NCBI GenBank assembly: GCA_963791425.1
Contig: CAWBSE010000004.1
Coordinates: 620,001 to 684,000 of the forward strand
Direction of reading: 5' to 3'
Length of the DNA: 64,000 nt
DNA from: DATBLE01 sp963791425
Lineage (GTDB): Bacteria; Actinomycetota; Thermoleophilia; Gaiellales; Gaiellaceae
Shown here piece by piece: positions 18,192 through 28,047 of this stretch. Below the pieces are notes generated by a model. The model did no database searches. It saw only the letters and a program-made list of their open reading frames with translations, and was not told the DNA's origin. Within the stretch, counting starts at the first letter, position 1. Every line of letters starts with the position of its first letter. The position numbers and the translations under genes are program-made.

Positions 18192-19153
18192 CGCCCCCAG
18201 ACGCCCGCGCCCGCATGCTCGACCTCGTCGACCGGCGCGGCGTCAGCCCGCTGTCGTTCCTGCTCCGCTATGACGCGCCGTGGCGGGCGTACTTCCAGGG
18301 TGATGCGGCGGTGGGCTACCTGGCGTCGCGGCGCGCTGCCGTCGCGTGGGCGGATCCTCTCTGTGACGAGGCCGATCTGGCCGAGGTCGTCCGCGGTTTC
18401 GACCGTGCAATGCGGGCCGAGCGTCGCGGCGTCTGCCTGGTCGCGATCTCGGGTGCGACCGCCCGGGCCGCGCTCGGCGCCGGGTTCTCCGTCCTCAAGA
18501 TCGGGGAGGAGCCGTGGTTCGACCTCTCGCGGTGGGCCCAGCCGCGCGGCGATCGCGGCAAGAAGCTCCGCTGGCTGCTCAACCATGCGGCTCGAGGCGG
18601 GGTGGAGGTGTCCGAGGAGGCCTCCGCCGGGGAGATCGAGCACGTCGTCGAGCGCTGGCGCGCGTCGCTCGGCCGACCGGAGTCGAACTCGTTCATGCGC
18701 ACCGCTCCGCTCGAGCTGCCGGAGCTGAAGCGCCTGTTCATCGCCCGCCGAAACGGCGTCGCCGAGGCCGTGCTCGCCTGTGCGTACCTGCCTGCGACGG
18801 GCGCCTGGTACTTCGAGGATCTCGCGCGCACCCCCGACGCAGTCAACGGCGCGACGGAGCTCCTGATCGTCACGGCGCTGGAACGGCTGCGGGTCGACGG
18901 CGCCCCCGGTGCGGCGTTCGGAATGGCGCCGATGCGCGGAATGCGCGACCAGATCGACCCGCGGGCACGCTGGCTCGGCTGGGTGCTCGAGGGCGTCATC
19001 CGCCGCATGGACAAGCGGTACGGCTTCCGGGCGATCGCCCGCTACGAGTCCCGCTTCGCGCCCTCCGAATGGCGGCCACGGTACATCGCCTTCAGGCCCG
19101 CGCTACCGCGGCCGGCGGTCGTCCGTGCCGCCGTCCGCGTCCTCGGCGCCTAG
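18179..19153 (+). CDS. DUF2156 / LPG-synthase C-terminal domain protein
   Basis: Soluble protein matching the C-terminal aminoacyltransferase-like (GNAT-fold) domain of phosphatidylglycerol lysyltransferase (MprF). There is no N-terminal flippase-type membrane region. Recognisable parts are SFLLRYDAPWRAYF near the start, GKKLRWLLNHAARGG, and RYGFRAIARYESRFAP near the end. I prefer the GTG at 18179; an ATG at 18140 inside the NUDIX gene is possible. It could aminoacylate a lipid or another acceptor. The end overlaps gatD by 4 nt, tail to tail. Confidence 0.7.
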   Translation: MGPVAPPDARARMLDLVDRRGVSPLSFLLRYDAPWRAYFQGDAAVGYLASRRAAVAWADPLCDEADLAEVVRGFDRAMRAERRGVCLVAISGATARAALGAGFSVLKIGEEPWFDLSRWAQPRGDRGKKLRWLLNHAARGGVEVSEEASAGEIEHVVERWRASLGRPESNSFMRTAPLELPELKRLFIARRNGVAEAVLACAYLPATGAWYFEDLARTPDAVNGATELLIVTALERLRVDGAPGAAFGMAPMRGMRDQIDPRARWLGWVLEGVIRRMDKRYGFRAIARYESRFAPSEWRPRYIAFRPALPRPAVVRAAVRVLGA

Positions 19154-19902
19154 TACTTCCCGCCGCGGGCACGCGCGCGGGCGGCGGAGACGGCTTGCGC
19201 TTCGGCCTCGAGCACGTCGTCGAGCGGCTCGAAGACGGGTGGATCGCCGCCGGTCGCGTGCCCGGTCGCCTGCGCCAGGAGCCAGTCCGCCAGCCAGGGG
19301 TTGCGGGGCAGCAGCGGCCCGTGGAGATAGGTCCCGACCACACGGCCCACCCTGCAGCCCTCGTATCCGCTCGCGCCGTCGTTGCCGAAGCCCGCGACCA
19401 CGCGGCCCAGCGGCTCGGCGCCGTCGTCGAGGATCGTCCGCCCGGCGTGGTTCTCGAACCCGGCGAGCGTCCGGTGGCCGCCCGGCTCGAATTCGCAGTC
19501 CAGCAGGACGTCCCCGATCATCCTCCGGTCGCCCGCGACGGTGTGGAGCGGCAGAAGCCCCGCCCCCGGAAGCTCGTTGCCGTAGCGATCGCGGTAATGC
19601 CGGCCGAGCAGCTGATAGCCGCCGCAGACGGCGAGGATCACGGCGCCGCCCTCGGCCGCCTCGGACAGCGCAGGCCCCTTGGCCGCGATGTCGGGCGCGA
19701 TCAGCGCCTGCTCGCGGTCCTGCCCGCCGCCGACGTAGAAGAGGTCGTACGCGCCGGGCGCGGGTGTCTCGCCGAGGCCGATCGCCGTGACGTCGAGCTC
19801 GAGGCCGCGCAGCACCGCCCGGCGCGTCAGAACTGCGATGTTGCCACGGTCGGCATAGATGTTCAGATACTCGGGATAGAGATGACCGACGCGGATCCTC
19901 AC
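19150..19902 (-). CDS. gatD: lipid II isoglutaminyl synthase, glutaminase subunit GatD
   Basis: CobB/CobQ-type class I glutamine amidotransferase that feeds ammonia to MurT for amidation of the D-Glu of lipid II. The nucleophile Cys is in LAVCGGYQLLG and the catalytic His in YLHGPLLPRNP. The N terminus RVGHLYPEYLNIYADRGN is family-typical. The GTG at 19902 overlaps the murT stop (GTGA), consistent with a tight MurT-GatD complex. Length 250 aa. Confidence 0.92.
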   Translation of the reverse strand: MRIRVGHLYPEYLNIYADRGNIAVLTRRAVLRGLELDVTAIGLGETPAPGAYDLFYVGGGQDREQALIAPDIAAKGPALSEAAEGGAVILAVCGGYQLLGRHYRDRYGNELPGAGLLPLHTVAGDRRMIGDVLLDCEFEPGGHRTLAGFENHAGRTILDDGAEPLGRVVAGFGNDGASGYEGCRVGRVVGTYLHGPLLPRNPWLADWLLAQATGHATGGDPPVFEPLDDVLEAEAQAVSAARARARGGKY

Positions 19903-21263
19903 GCTGCCTGCTCCCAGTACTGGCCGACGTGGCCACGGCCGGCGACGATCTTGCGCAGCGCGAGCATCGCCGTGTAGGTGGGGAGGACGGTCAGCTCGCC
20001 GCCCTCGGGCGTCAGGGCGAGACCGCGATCCAGCGCCTGACCGAGATCGGGAAGGATCTCGATCGCGTCCCGTGACATCCCGGCGTACACGCAGCGCAGC
20101 GCAAGCTCGGCGGCGCGGTCTCCGCTGAGCACGAGCCGGTCGACTGCCTCGAGGAGGGGCTCGAAGTCCACGTCCCAGATCCACGAGACGTCGCGGCCGT
20201 CGGCAATCGCGTCGTTGAGCGCGATCACGGCCAGTTTCGGGGCGCCGGCGGCGACGACCGTGCGCACGACCTCGTTCGCGCCGGCCGGGTTCTTGATCAG
20301 GAGCAGCAGCAGGCTCCGGCCGTCGATGTCGATCCGCTCCGACCGGCCGAACGCGGGCTGTGTGGCCGCCAGCCCGGCGGCAATCTCGTCCGGGGATGCG
20401 CCGAGCGACCGCGCCAGCGCGGCGGCCGCCAGGGCGTTGTAGACGTTGTAGAGCCCCGGCAGCGCCACCCGCACCCGCTGCGTGCCCTCCGGGGCGACCA
20501 GGTCGAACGAGACCGCCTCGAGCCCGTGCAACTCCACCGCACGCGCGGCGAGGTCGAGCGGTGGGCGGGAGTGGCCGCAGGCAGGGCAGCGGTAGTCGCC
20601 GAGGTGCCCCACGTACGCCGCGGCGTACACGTAGGGCGTGCCGCAGCGCAGGCAGTACTTCGAGTCGGCCGCGTGCTGCAGCGACCCGCGGGCCCGGGAG
20701 GGGTCGTCGAGCCCGAACACGACGCTTCCGGGCCGTTCCGACGCGAGATCGCCGACCTGCGGGTCGTCGCCGTTGACGATCAGCGTCGTCGAGCCCGGGA
20801 GCTCCTGGGCGGCCGCACGCCAGCGCTCGGCGATCGACTCGAGCTCGCCGTAGCGGTCGAGCTGGTCCCGGAACAGGTTGCCCAGGAGCACCGCCCGCGG
20901 CCGAATCCGGCGTGCGACGTCGGGAAACGCCCCCTCGTCCACCTCGAACAGGCCGAGCTCGGCATCGCGGGTCTCCAGCAGCGTCGAGGCGACACCCGAG
21001 ACCAGGTTGGCGCCCGAGCCGTTGTGCGCAAGCCGGATCCGGGGCGAGAGGATGCCCGCGACGAGCGCCGCAGTCGTCGTCTTCCCGTTCGTAGCAGAGA
21101 TCACCGCCGTGCCCTGCGGCAACCGTGCCGCCAGCGTGGAGATCGCACCCGGGTCGATCGTGGCCAGGATCTTGCCGGGCAGCGTCGTCCCGCCGCCGCG
21201 GCCGGCCAGGCGCGAAAGGCGGCCCACCAGCCGGGCAAGAGCCACCTCCAGCGCAAGACGCAT
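19899..21263 (-). CDS. murT: lipid II isoglutaminyl synthase, Mur-ligase subunit MurT
   Basis: Mur-ligase-like ATPase that activates the alpha-carboxyl of D-Glu in lipid II. The ATP loop is SATNGKTTTAA near residue 60. A Cys4 zinc ribbon (CLRCG and CPACG) is inserted around residues 215-245, a known MurT feature. The C-terminal DUF1727 part includes NDAIADGRDVSWIWDVDFE. Length 454 aa. The ATG at 21263 has a TAGACT box 8 nt upstream. Confidence 0.93.
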   Translation of the reverse strand: MRLALEVALARLVGRLSRLAGRGGGTTLPGKILATIDPGAISTLAARLPQGTAVISATNGKTTTAALVAGILSPRIRLAHNGSGANLVSGVASTLLETRDAELGLFEVDEGAFPDVARRIRPRAVLLGNLFRDQLDRYGELESIAERWRAAAQELPGSTTLIVNGDDPQVGDLASERPGSVVFGLDDPSRARGSLQHAADSKYCLRCGTPYVYAAAYVGHLGDYRCPACGHSRPPLDLAARAVELHGLEAVSFDLVAPEGTQRVRVALPGLYNVYNALAAAALARSLGASPDEIAAGLAATQPAFGRSERIDIDGRSLLLLLIKNPAGANEVVRTVVAAGAPKLAVIALNDAIADGRDVSWIWDVDFEPLLEAVDRLVLSGDRAAELALRCVYAGMSRDAIEILPDLGQALDRGLALTPEGGELTVLPTYTAMLALRKIVAGRGHVGQYWEQAA

Positions 21264-21271
21264 CGCGGGCC

Positions 21272-21277
21272 AGTCTA
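21272..21277 (-). promoter_or_regulatory. -10 box just upstream of murT
   Basis: On the minus strand TAGACT lies 8 nt before the murT ATG, predicting a leaderless murT-gatD transcript. Confidence 0.45.
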
Positions 21278-21306
21278 GATGTGCGCCAGGAGTGTCCCTC
21301 GTTGGA

Positions 21307-21762
21307 GTGAACAGGGAGCACCTACCCGTTTATGGCGCCGACAACCCCGTGGCCGCCATGGTCAGTGCGGTCACGTCTCGGCAGCAGAACGCGTTCAAGG
21401 GCGCGATGCAGAAGGCAAGCGACGCCGGCCGCCGCAGCACCGCTCGTGCGCAGGCCGCACACAGCGCGCCAACGACCTCCTCGCGTGGGCGAACCGCACC
21501 GGCCGCGCGTCCGACAGGGCTCAGGCCGTTGCCGAGGGCCTGATGGGCGAGGGAGATCCCGCTCGGCGCCCGCATCATTCACGTCGCCGACGCGCTCGAC
21601 TCCATTCGTATCTCGCGCATCTACCGCGACGCCCTGGCCGATGACGAAGCGCCTGCCGAGCTCCGCGCCGGCGCCGGCGCCCAGTTCTGCCCGAAGTGCG
21701 TCCGCGCGCTCGAGACGGTGCTGTTCGCCGAGGCCGACGCGCGGCCGCTGCTCGCAGTCTGA
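21307..21762 (+). pseudogene. degraded HD-GYP-type protein (no catalytic HD)
   Basis: Three frames must be joined to read this gene. The first runs from a GTG at 21307 with HLPVYGADNPVAAMVSAVTS. One base too many near 21470 leads to ANDLLAWANRTGRASDRAQA. A second extra G in the GGG at 21551-21553 restores MGEEIPLGARIIHVADALDS and RIYRDALADDEAPAELRAGA, ending at TGA 21760-21762. GEEIPLGARI-VADA and YRDAL-AELR-GAG-QF are the C-terminal half of HD-GYP cyclic-di-GMP phosphodiesterases. The metal-binding HD and the GYP loop are absent, so it cannot be an active enzyme even if the frameshifts are errors. Confidence 0.6.
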
Positions 21763-21816
21763 GCCGACCGAATTTGCAAGTTGTTCAGCGTGCTCTGGTT
21801 CGCTTTACGCAGGTCT

Positions 21817-21844
21817 TTGCAAAACAGTCAAAACGCTCTATCCT
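21817..21844 (+). promoter_or_regulatory. sigma-70 type promoter of the HNR-repeat gene
   Basis: TTGCAA (21817-21822) and TATCCT (21839-21844) are spaced by 16 nt in an AT-rich stretch. The ATG follows 12 nt after the -10, so the 5' UTR would be only about 5 nt. It is one of the clearest promoters in the window. Confidence 0.6.
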
Positions 21845-21856
21845 GTTTGCCTACCC

Positions 21857-22561
21857 ATGCCGCGGAAACGCCCCTACCGCGCGATCACCAGCATCGATCC
21901 CGCCGAGCTCGCCGCATTCCAGGCCGAGATCAGGCGGCGGTACTCGGACGAGGAGATCCTCGAGCAGCTGCGCGCGTGCGCGAAACGCCTCGGCAAGTCG
22001 CCGACGATGAAAGAGTTCGGCGACGACCCGGGGACGACGGTGCACCCGCAGACGGTGATCGAGCACTTCGGCAGCTGGAACAAGGCGAAGCGCGCAGCCG
22101 GGCTCGTTCCGCGCCGCTTCGCGACCCGGGAGGAGCTGCTCGGACTGCTGCAGGAGCTCGGGAAGCGGTTGGGCCGTGTCCCGACGGCGAAGGACGTGGA
22201 CGCGAATCGCGGCTGGATGCCGTCGAAGTCGCTGTACTGGCACACGTTCGGGTCGCTGACCAACGCGCTGAAGGAAGCCGGGTTCGACGTGCCGGTGGGG
22301 GAGGAGCGGCTGGAACGTGCGATCGAGCAGGGCGCGGCGCTCGCCCGGCGGCTCGGCCGGCTGCCGAAGTTCAACGACTGGGCAGACGCGCGCCGCGAGG
22401 ACACGACGCTGCTGACCGAATGGCAGGTCTACCGCATGTTCGACGCGCGCCGTGGTGCCTGGTCGACGTTCCAGTACCTCGTGCGCGAGCGGCTGCGAGA
22501 GGAGAACGTGACGGTCGAGCGGGACGGGACGCTCGGGCTAGGCGGCAGCGAGAGCGGCTAG
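21857..22561 (+). CDS. protein with three homing-endonuclease-associated repeats (HNR)
   Basis: A 234-residue basic protein built of three related units of about 55-60 residues. Unit 1 covers RRYSDEEILEQLRACAKRLG to FGSWNKAKRAAGL. Unit 2 covers ATREELLGLLQELGKRLGRV to FGSLTNALKEAGFD. Unit 3 covers LERAIEQGAALARRLGRLP to AWSTFQYLVRERL. These match the HNR repeat, found beside nuclease domains in homing endonucleases and thought to bind DNA. No nuclease motif is present here. It may be a DNA-binding protein or regulator, or the remains of a mobile-element protein. The start follows a strong promoter with almost no leader. Its 3' end overlaps the next gene tail to tail by 24 nt. Confidence 0.7.
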   Translation: MPRKRPYRAITSIDPAELAAFQAEIRRRYSDEEILEQLRACAKRLGKSPTMKEFGDDPGTTVHPQTVIEHFGSWNKAKRAAGLVPRRFATREELLGLLQELGKRLGRVPTAKDVDANRGWMPSKSLYWHTFGSLTNALKEAGFDVPVGEERLERAIEQGAALARRLGRLPKFNDWADARREDTTLLTEWQVYRMFDARRGAWSTFQYLVRERLREENVTVERDGTLGLGGSESG

Positions 22562-23326
22562 GCGCTCGAGGCACCACGCGCCCTCGTGCGGGGCGCGGAC
22601 GGCGGGCAGCGGGTCGGGCTCGTACGTGGGATCCGGCGTGAAGTGCTCGACGCGAACGGCACGGGCGCCCTTGACCGCCGCGACGACGCCCTCGCCGACC
22701 TCGCGCTTGCGCAGATGGAGCCCCGTGTAGTGCTCGGCGATCTCGAGCGCACGCTCGGTCGAGGCGAAAAACAGCTCGCGGCGGGTGCTGCCGACCCAGA
22801 TCGGCCGACCGACGCCGCGGGCGAGGTAGAGCAGGTCCGGCTCGCGCTCGTCGAGCCAGGCGGCCGCCATCGAGCCGCGGAACTCCTCGAAGTCGCGGGC
22901 GCGGCTGCCGGTCGCCTCGGCGATGGCGAAGATCACCTCGGAGTCGACGGTCATCTGCGGCGCGGCGCGCTCGAACCCGTGCCGAGCCATCAGCTCGTCG
23001 TCGTTGTAGATCTTGCCGTTGTGGATGCCGACGACGGCGCCGTGACGGACGGGGTGGTTGTTGGCGGAGATCCGGGGGTGGCCCTTCGTGTAGTCGCGGA
23101 CGTGGAGCAGCACCTGGCGCGTGTCGGCCGGGATCGCGATCGTGTCCAGCAGCTCGCTCGCACCGGTCCGCTGCTTGTGGACGGAGACGGCCCCTCCGGG
23201 AGAGCGGTGGGCGTATCCGACGGCATCGGCGCCGCGCTCGGCGATCGCGGCGAGCAGAGCCTGCGCCACCCGTGTCCGGTCGACGCTGCTAGCTGGGCTG
23301 AGGCTGTACCCCGCGATTCCACACAT
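22538..23326 (-). CDS. stand-alone class II glutamine amidotransferase
   Basis: N-terminal nucleophile amidotransferase resembling the glutaminase half of GlmS/PurF. After Met removal the catalytic Cys would be first (MCGIAGYSLSPASS). HVRDYTKGHPRISANNHP, GIHNGKIYNDDELM and TVDSEVIFAIAEA are the expected glutamine-binding segments. There is no SIS or phosphoribosyltransferase domain, so the ammonia acceptor is unknown. Length 262 aa, ATG at 23326. Confidence 0.8.
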   Translation of the reverse strand: MCGIAGYSLSPASSVDRTRVAQALLAAIAERGADAVGYAHRSPGGAVSVHKQRTGASELLDTIAIPADTRQVLLHVRDYTKGHPRISANNHPVRHGAVVGIHNGKIYNDDELMARHGFERAAPQMTVDSEVIFAIAEATGSRARDFEEFRGSMAAAWLDEREPDLLYLARGVGRPIWVGSTRRELFFASTERALEIAEHYTGLHLRKREVGEGVVAAVKGARAVRVEHFTPDPTYEPDPLPAVRAPHEGAWCLERLAALAAA

Positions 23327-23426
23327 AAGACGTTCTTCTGATCGTAGTGACCGGCCCGGAGGTTCCCGGTGACGGTCGTAGACACTCAGACGATCGGAGA
23401 GGCATGCCGGTTTGCAGGGCCTGCTC

Positions 23427-23440
23427 CCTCGAACGAGGGG
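23427..23440. promoter_or_regulatory. palindrome upstream of the sigma factor gene
   Basis: CCCTCGAACGAGGG is a 6-bp perfect inverted repeat around AA, about 40 nt before the sigma gene start and between two divergent genes. It could be an operator. This is a single occurrence with no further support. Confidence 0.3.
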
Positions 23441-23479
23441 TAGCTGCCGGGGACACTGTGTGCCGATACCACCTGCGTG

Positions 23480-24427
<948 letters not shown>

Positions 24428-24431
24428 GGCC

Positions 24432-25508
<1,077 letters not shown>

Positions 25509-25761
25509 GTGTCGGGCACATCAGTACCCGCCCTCTTCGGCGATTCAAACAGTTTCACCCCGGAAAGTCGAGTGTTCCGTCCGGCACGAACCGCGTCCTC
25601 GACCGACCCCGTGGTTCCCTGATTCCGCGCCGTCGTGTCAGTGCACGAGAGTCGACGTTATGTCAAGTCACGACTTGGCCACAGCCGATTGCGCAAATTG
25701 CGAGGATTTCGTGGGGCCTCCCTCTTGATCGAGCCGGGTGGAGTTTGTAGGTTCCTTCTTG
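25509..25761. other. upstream region of rpoD without recognised gene
   Basis: About 250 nt with lower GC and scattered AT-rich tracts, no convincing coding. It should contain the rpoD promoter on the minus strand. A 61-codon minus-strand frame at 25668-25853 overlaps it and the RNA candidate, but has no ribosome site and no recognisable product. Confidence 0.4.
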
Positions 25762-25872
25762 CGCCGAGCACGGAGCGCAAGTAGGTCGAAACTGAGTCGG
25801 GCGGCAGTATCCGCAAGGGCAAGGTCGGCGGACTCAGTGGACGAAAGCGTCACCGGCTCGGCGAATTTTTTT
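25762..25872 (+). ncRNA. candidate structured small RNA ending in a U-run
   Basis: Nested complementary segments suggest a three-way fold. An 8-bp closing stem pairs 25762-25769 (CGCCGAGC) with 25856-25863 (GCTCGGCG). Inside it, 25792-25798 (CTGAGTC) pairs with 25831-25837 (GACTCAG), enclosing a GCGG/CCGC hairpin. A further GACG-AAAG-CGTC hairpin lies at 25840-25851. Seven Ts follow at 25866-25872, the only strong U-tract in this region, so the whole could be a terminated transcript. It does not match a riboswitch I recognise, nor 4.5S RNA. Strand is inferred from the T-run. Confidence 0.5.
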
Positions 25873-25905
25873 GGTCCAACACAGATGACTTCCGGCCCAG
25901 GACGT

Positions 25906-25911
25906 TAGGAT
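25906..25911 (+). promoter_or_regulatory. -10 box just upstream of a small membrane protein gene
   Basis: TAGGAT ends 7 nt before the ATG at 25919, another leaderless arrangement. It lies 33 nt after the U-run of the RNA candidate, so the two would be separate transcripts. Confidence 0.4.
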
Positions 25912-25918
25912 CACGCCG

Positions 25919-26128
25919 ATGCATCTCCCGCGCTCGCCCAGCAAGGATCACGGCGTCGTCTCGTTCATCTGGGCGGTCGTGATCGCCGTCCTCATCTGGG
26001 CGTTCCTGATGGCGATCGGCTTCACCAAGGCCGACTCGTTCATCATCTCCGCCGTCGCCGCCTGCGGGGTCTTCTGGTACGTCCGCGTCTACGGCGAGGA
26101 CGAGCCGCGCCGGAAAACGCCCCGCTGA
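25919..26128 (+). CDS. small membrane protein
   Basis: A 69-residue protein with two hydrophobic segments (VSFIWAVVIAVLIWAFLMAI and FIISAVAACGVFWYVRVYG) and charged ends. A -10 box directly upstream supports the start. Function unknown. Confidence 0.6.
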   Translation: MHLPRSPSKDHGVVSFIWAVVIAVLIWAFLMAIGFTKADSFIISAVAACGVFWYVRVYGEDEPRRKTPR

Positions 26129-26280
26129 GCGGGCGACAGGGCCGCGACCAATCTCCGCGCCAGTTCACCGCCGAGTTCGGCGCGAAGCCGTTCGTCCACC
26201 GGCGGGCGCACGAGCAGCGCGCAGTGCGCCAGGAGGAGGTCGGTGCCCCGACGGGGCAGCGCTGAGGCGAACGTGCTCAT
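26089..26280 (-). CDS. short hypothetical protein
   Basis: A 63-residue Leu/Arg/Ala-rich frame overlapping the end of the preceding gene on the other strand. It contains VDERLRAELGGELARRLVAA, which looks like a genuine amphipathic helix, but there is no clear ribosome site. It could be a chance frame. Confidence 0.35.
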   Translation of the reverse strand: MSTFASALPRRGTDLLLAHCALLVRPPVDERLRAELGGELARRLVAALSPAQRGVFRRGSSSP

Positions 26281-26313
26281 CAGCGCATGTATCGCCCCGA
26301 CCCGGGGTGTTCG

Positions 26314-26886
26314 CTATCCCTGACCGGAGGGAACGCGCTCGGGCGCGTCCACCGTCGTGAGTGCCTCGGACGGCTCCGAGGCCTCCACGGGCTCCACCGG
26401 CGCCGCAACGGGCTCCTCCAGGGGCGCTGAGGCCTCCCAGACCGGCTCACCGTGCTGCTTCGGCCCCGCGGTATCGAATGTGAAGCCGAAGACCAGCCCC
26501 ACTCCGAACGCCAGTACGGGCAACATGGTGCGCGCGTCGTCGACGAGCCCATCGACCGAGAGCGAGCCCGACCACGAGGTTGTGTGCTGCTGGAACCAGT
26601 TCGCGTCGGGCTGGCCGGCCAGCAGAATCCAGCCGGCGACGAACAGAACGGGCAGGAAGCCGATCAGGAAGACGCCGGCGGAGATGCGCGGCACCCCCCA
26701 CTTCGTCCAGCCGCCGAACAGCTGCGCGAGCGCCATCGTCAGGCCGGCGCCCGCCAGGACGCCCATCGCCTCCCAGTAGCCGCTCGTCGTGCCCTGTCCA
26801 ATCTGCGTCGACAGCCAGATCAGCGCACCGGCGGCGCCGGCGCCGATCAGCGTGGACGTTCCGCGCACCGTTCCGAACATCTTCAT
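26314..26886 (-). CDS. membrane protein with acidic Pro/Glu-rich tail
   Basis: About 190 residues. Four hydrophobic segments occupy the first 130 residues, for example STLIGAGAAGALIWLSTQIG and FLIGFLPVLFVAGWILLAG. A cytoplasmic-looking tail rich in Glu, Pro and Ala follows (APLEEPVAAPVEPVEASEP). The start is the ATG at 26886 or the GTG just before it, after a run of G that could serve as ribosome site. No family recognised. Confidence 0.65.
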   Translation of the reverse strand: MKMFGTVRGTSTLIGAGAAGALIWLSTQIGQGTTSGYWEAMGVLAGAGLTMALAQLFGGWTKWGVPRISAGVFLIGFLPVLFVAGWILLAGQPDANWFQQHTTSWSGSLSVDGLVDDARTMLPVLAFGVGLVFGFTFDTAGPKQHGEPVWEASAPLEEPVAAPVEPVEASEPSEALTTVDAPERVPSGQG

Positions 26887-26922
26887 CACCCCCGTGTACC
26901 CGGTCGGGCGGAACCCTAAGCC

Positions 26923-27525
26923 CTACAGGAGGAGCCTGCGCGCGTCGAAGCCCGCGGAGTACAGCTCGCCCTCGAACTCCTCGATCGTGCGCAGGGCGTC
27001 GCCGGCGAACAGGTGCTCGACCACCCCGACCGCGTCGTCGTTGTGGAACGGCAGGTCGACGTGCTCGTGGGAGACGAGGTTGACGGAGACGCCGCCGCAT
27101 GCCGGGCAGCGCACCGCCACCCCGACCGCGTGCCGACGCTCGCCGGGCGCGAGGAGGAAGAACGACGACGGGAACACGGGCCGCGGCCGCTGCTCCGGCC
27201 AGCAGAAGAAGCTCCACGGCCACTCCCCCGCCCCGATCCGCCGGGCGGCGAGATCGCCGAGTTCGGTCTCGACGGCCTCGGTCCGCGCCGTCATCAGATT
27301 GACGAACGACCCCGCCCTCATGCCGAGCGGCGCCCAGTCGAGCTCGTCGTGCGCGACCAGGCCGGGATGCTCGTCACCGCAGGGGCAGTCGAACTCGATC
27401 CGGTAGATCACGGGATGCGCCGCGCCCTCGAGCCGCTCGAGACGGCGGAACGCCGACAGCGGCACAGATGTCTCTCCCCGGGTCGGACACCCGAATGTGT
27501 ACCGCGCTGTCAGCGCGTCGTACAT
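26923..27525 (-). CDS. hypothetical protein with metal-binding cysteine pairs
   Basis: A 200-residue protein without membrane segments. Cys and His are arranged as in zinc-binding domains: FDCPCGDEHPGL near residue 46 and RCPACGGVSVNL near residue 140, plus GCPTRGE near the start. It is Trp- and Phe-rich in the middle (GEWPWSFFCWPE). It lies 3 nt after apt on the same strand and is probably cotranscribed. Function unknown. Confidence 0.65.
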   Translation of the reverse strand: MYDALTARYTFGCPTRGETSVPLSAFRRLERLEGAAHPVIYRIEFDCPCGDEHPGLVAHDELDWAPLGMRAGSFVNLMTARTEAVETELGDLAARRIGAGEWPWSFFCWPEQRPRPVFPSSFFLLAPGERRHAVGVAVRCPACGGVSVNLVSHEHVDLPFHNDDAVGVVEHLFAGDALRTIEEFEGELYSAGFDARRLLL

Positions 27526-27528
27526 CGG

Positions 27529-28047
27529 TCAATATTGCAGGAGCGAGAAGACGTCGTAGCCTTCGAGCCGGTTGCGGCCGTTCAGGAACTCGAGCTCGAT
27601 GATGAACGGCAGGCCGACGACAATGCCGCCGAGCTGCTCGACGAGCGCGATCGTCGCGTTGGCGGTGCCGCCGGTCGCGAGGACGTCGTCGTGCACGAGC
27701 ACGCGCTGGCCCTCCGTGATCGCGTCGGCGTGCACTTCGAGCGAGTCGAATCCGTACTCGAGCGCGTACTTGGCGGTGACGGTGCGCCACGGCAGCTTGC
27801 CGGGCTTGCGGGCCGCGACGAAACCGCAGCCGAGCCGGCAGGCGAGCGCGCCGCCCGTGATGTAGCCGCGGGCCTCGGCGCCGAGCACGAGATCCGGGGT
27901 GCGCGGCTCGGCCCACTCGGCGATCGCGTCGACGGCCGTGCGCAGCGCTTCCGGGTCGGCGAGCAACGGCATGATGTCTTTGAAGACGATGCCGGGCTTC
28001 GGAAAGTCAGGGACGTCCCGGATCTTCGAGCCGAGATCGACCGTCAC
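27529..28047 (-). CDS. apt: adenine phosphoribosyltransferase
   Basis: Salvages adenine to AMP using PRPP. The PRPP-binding motif is VLVHDDVLATGGTA near residue 118. IRDVPDFPKPGIVFKDIMPL at the N terminus and ARGYITGGALACRLG are typical of APRT. Length 172 aa. Its start overlaps the ftsR stop by 4 nt (GTGA type), placing it in the garA-ftsR operon. Confidence 0.93.
   Translation of the reverse strand: MTVDLGSKIRDVPDFPKPGIVFKDIMPLLADPEALRTAVDAIAEWAEPRTPDLVLGAEARGYITGGALACRLGCGFVAARKPGKLPWRTVTAKYALEYGFDSLEVHADAITEGQRVLVHDDVLATGGTANATIALVEQLGGIVVGLPFIIELEFLNGRNRLEGYDVFSLLQY

Noticed and set aside
25668..25853. 61-codon minus-strand frame in the rpoD upstream region
   Set aside because: No ribosome site and it runs through the nested stems of the RNA candidate; the helical look of its product is not enough.
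25762..25872. Known riboswitch, 4.5S RNA or T-box at this place
   Set aside because: The conserved core motifs I know for 4.5S RNA, T-box and cyclic-di-GMP-I riboswitches were looked for and are absent.
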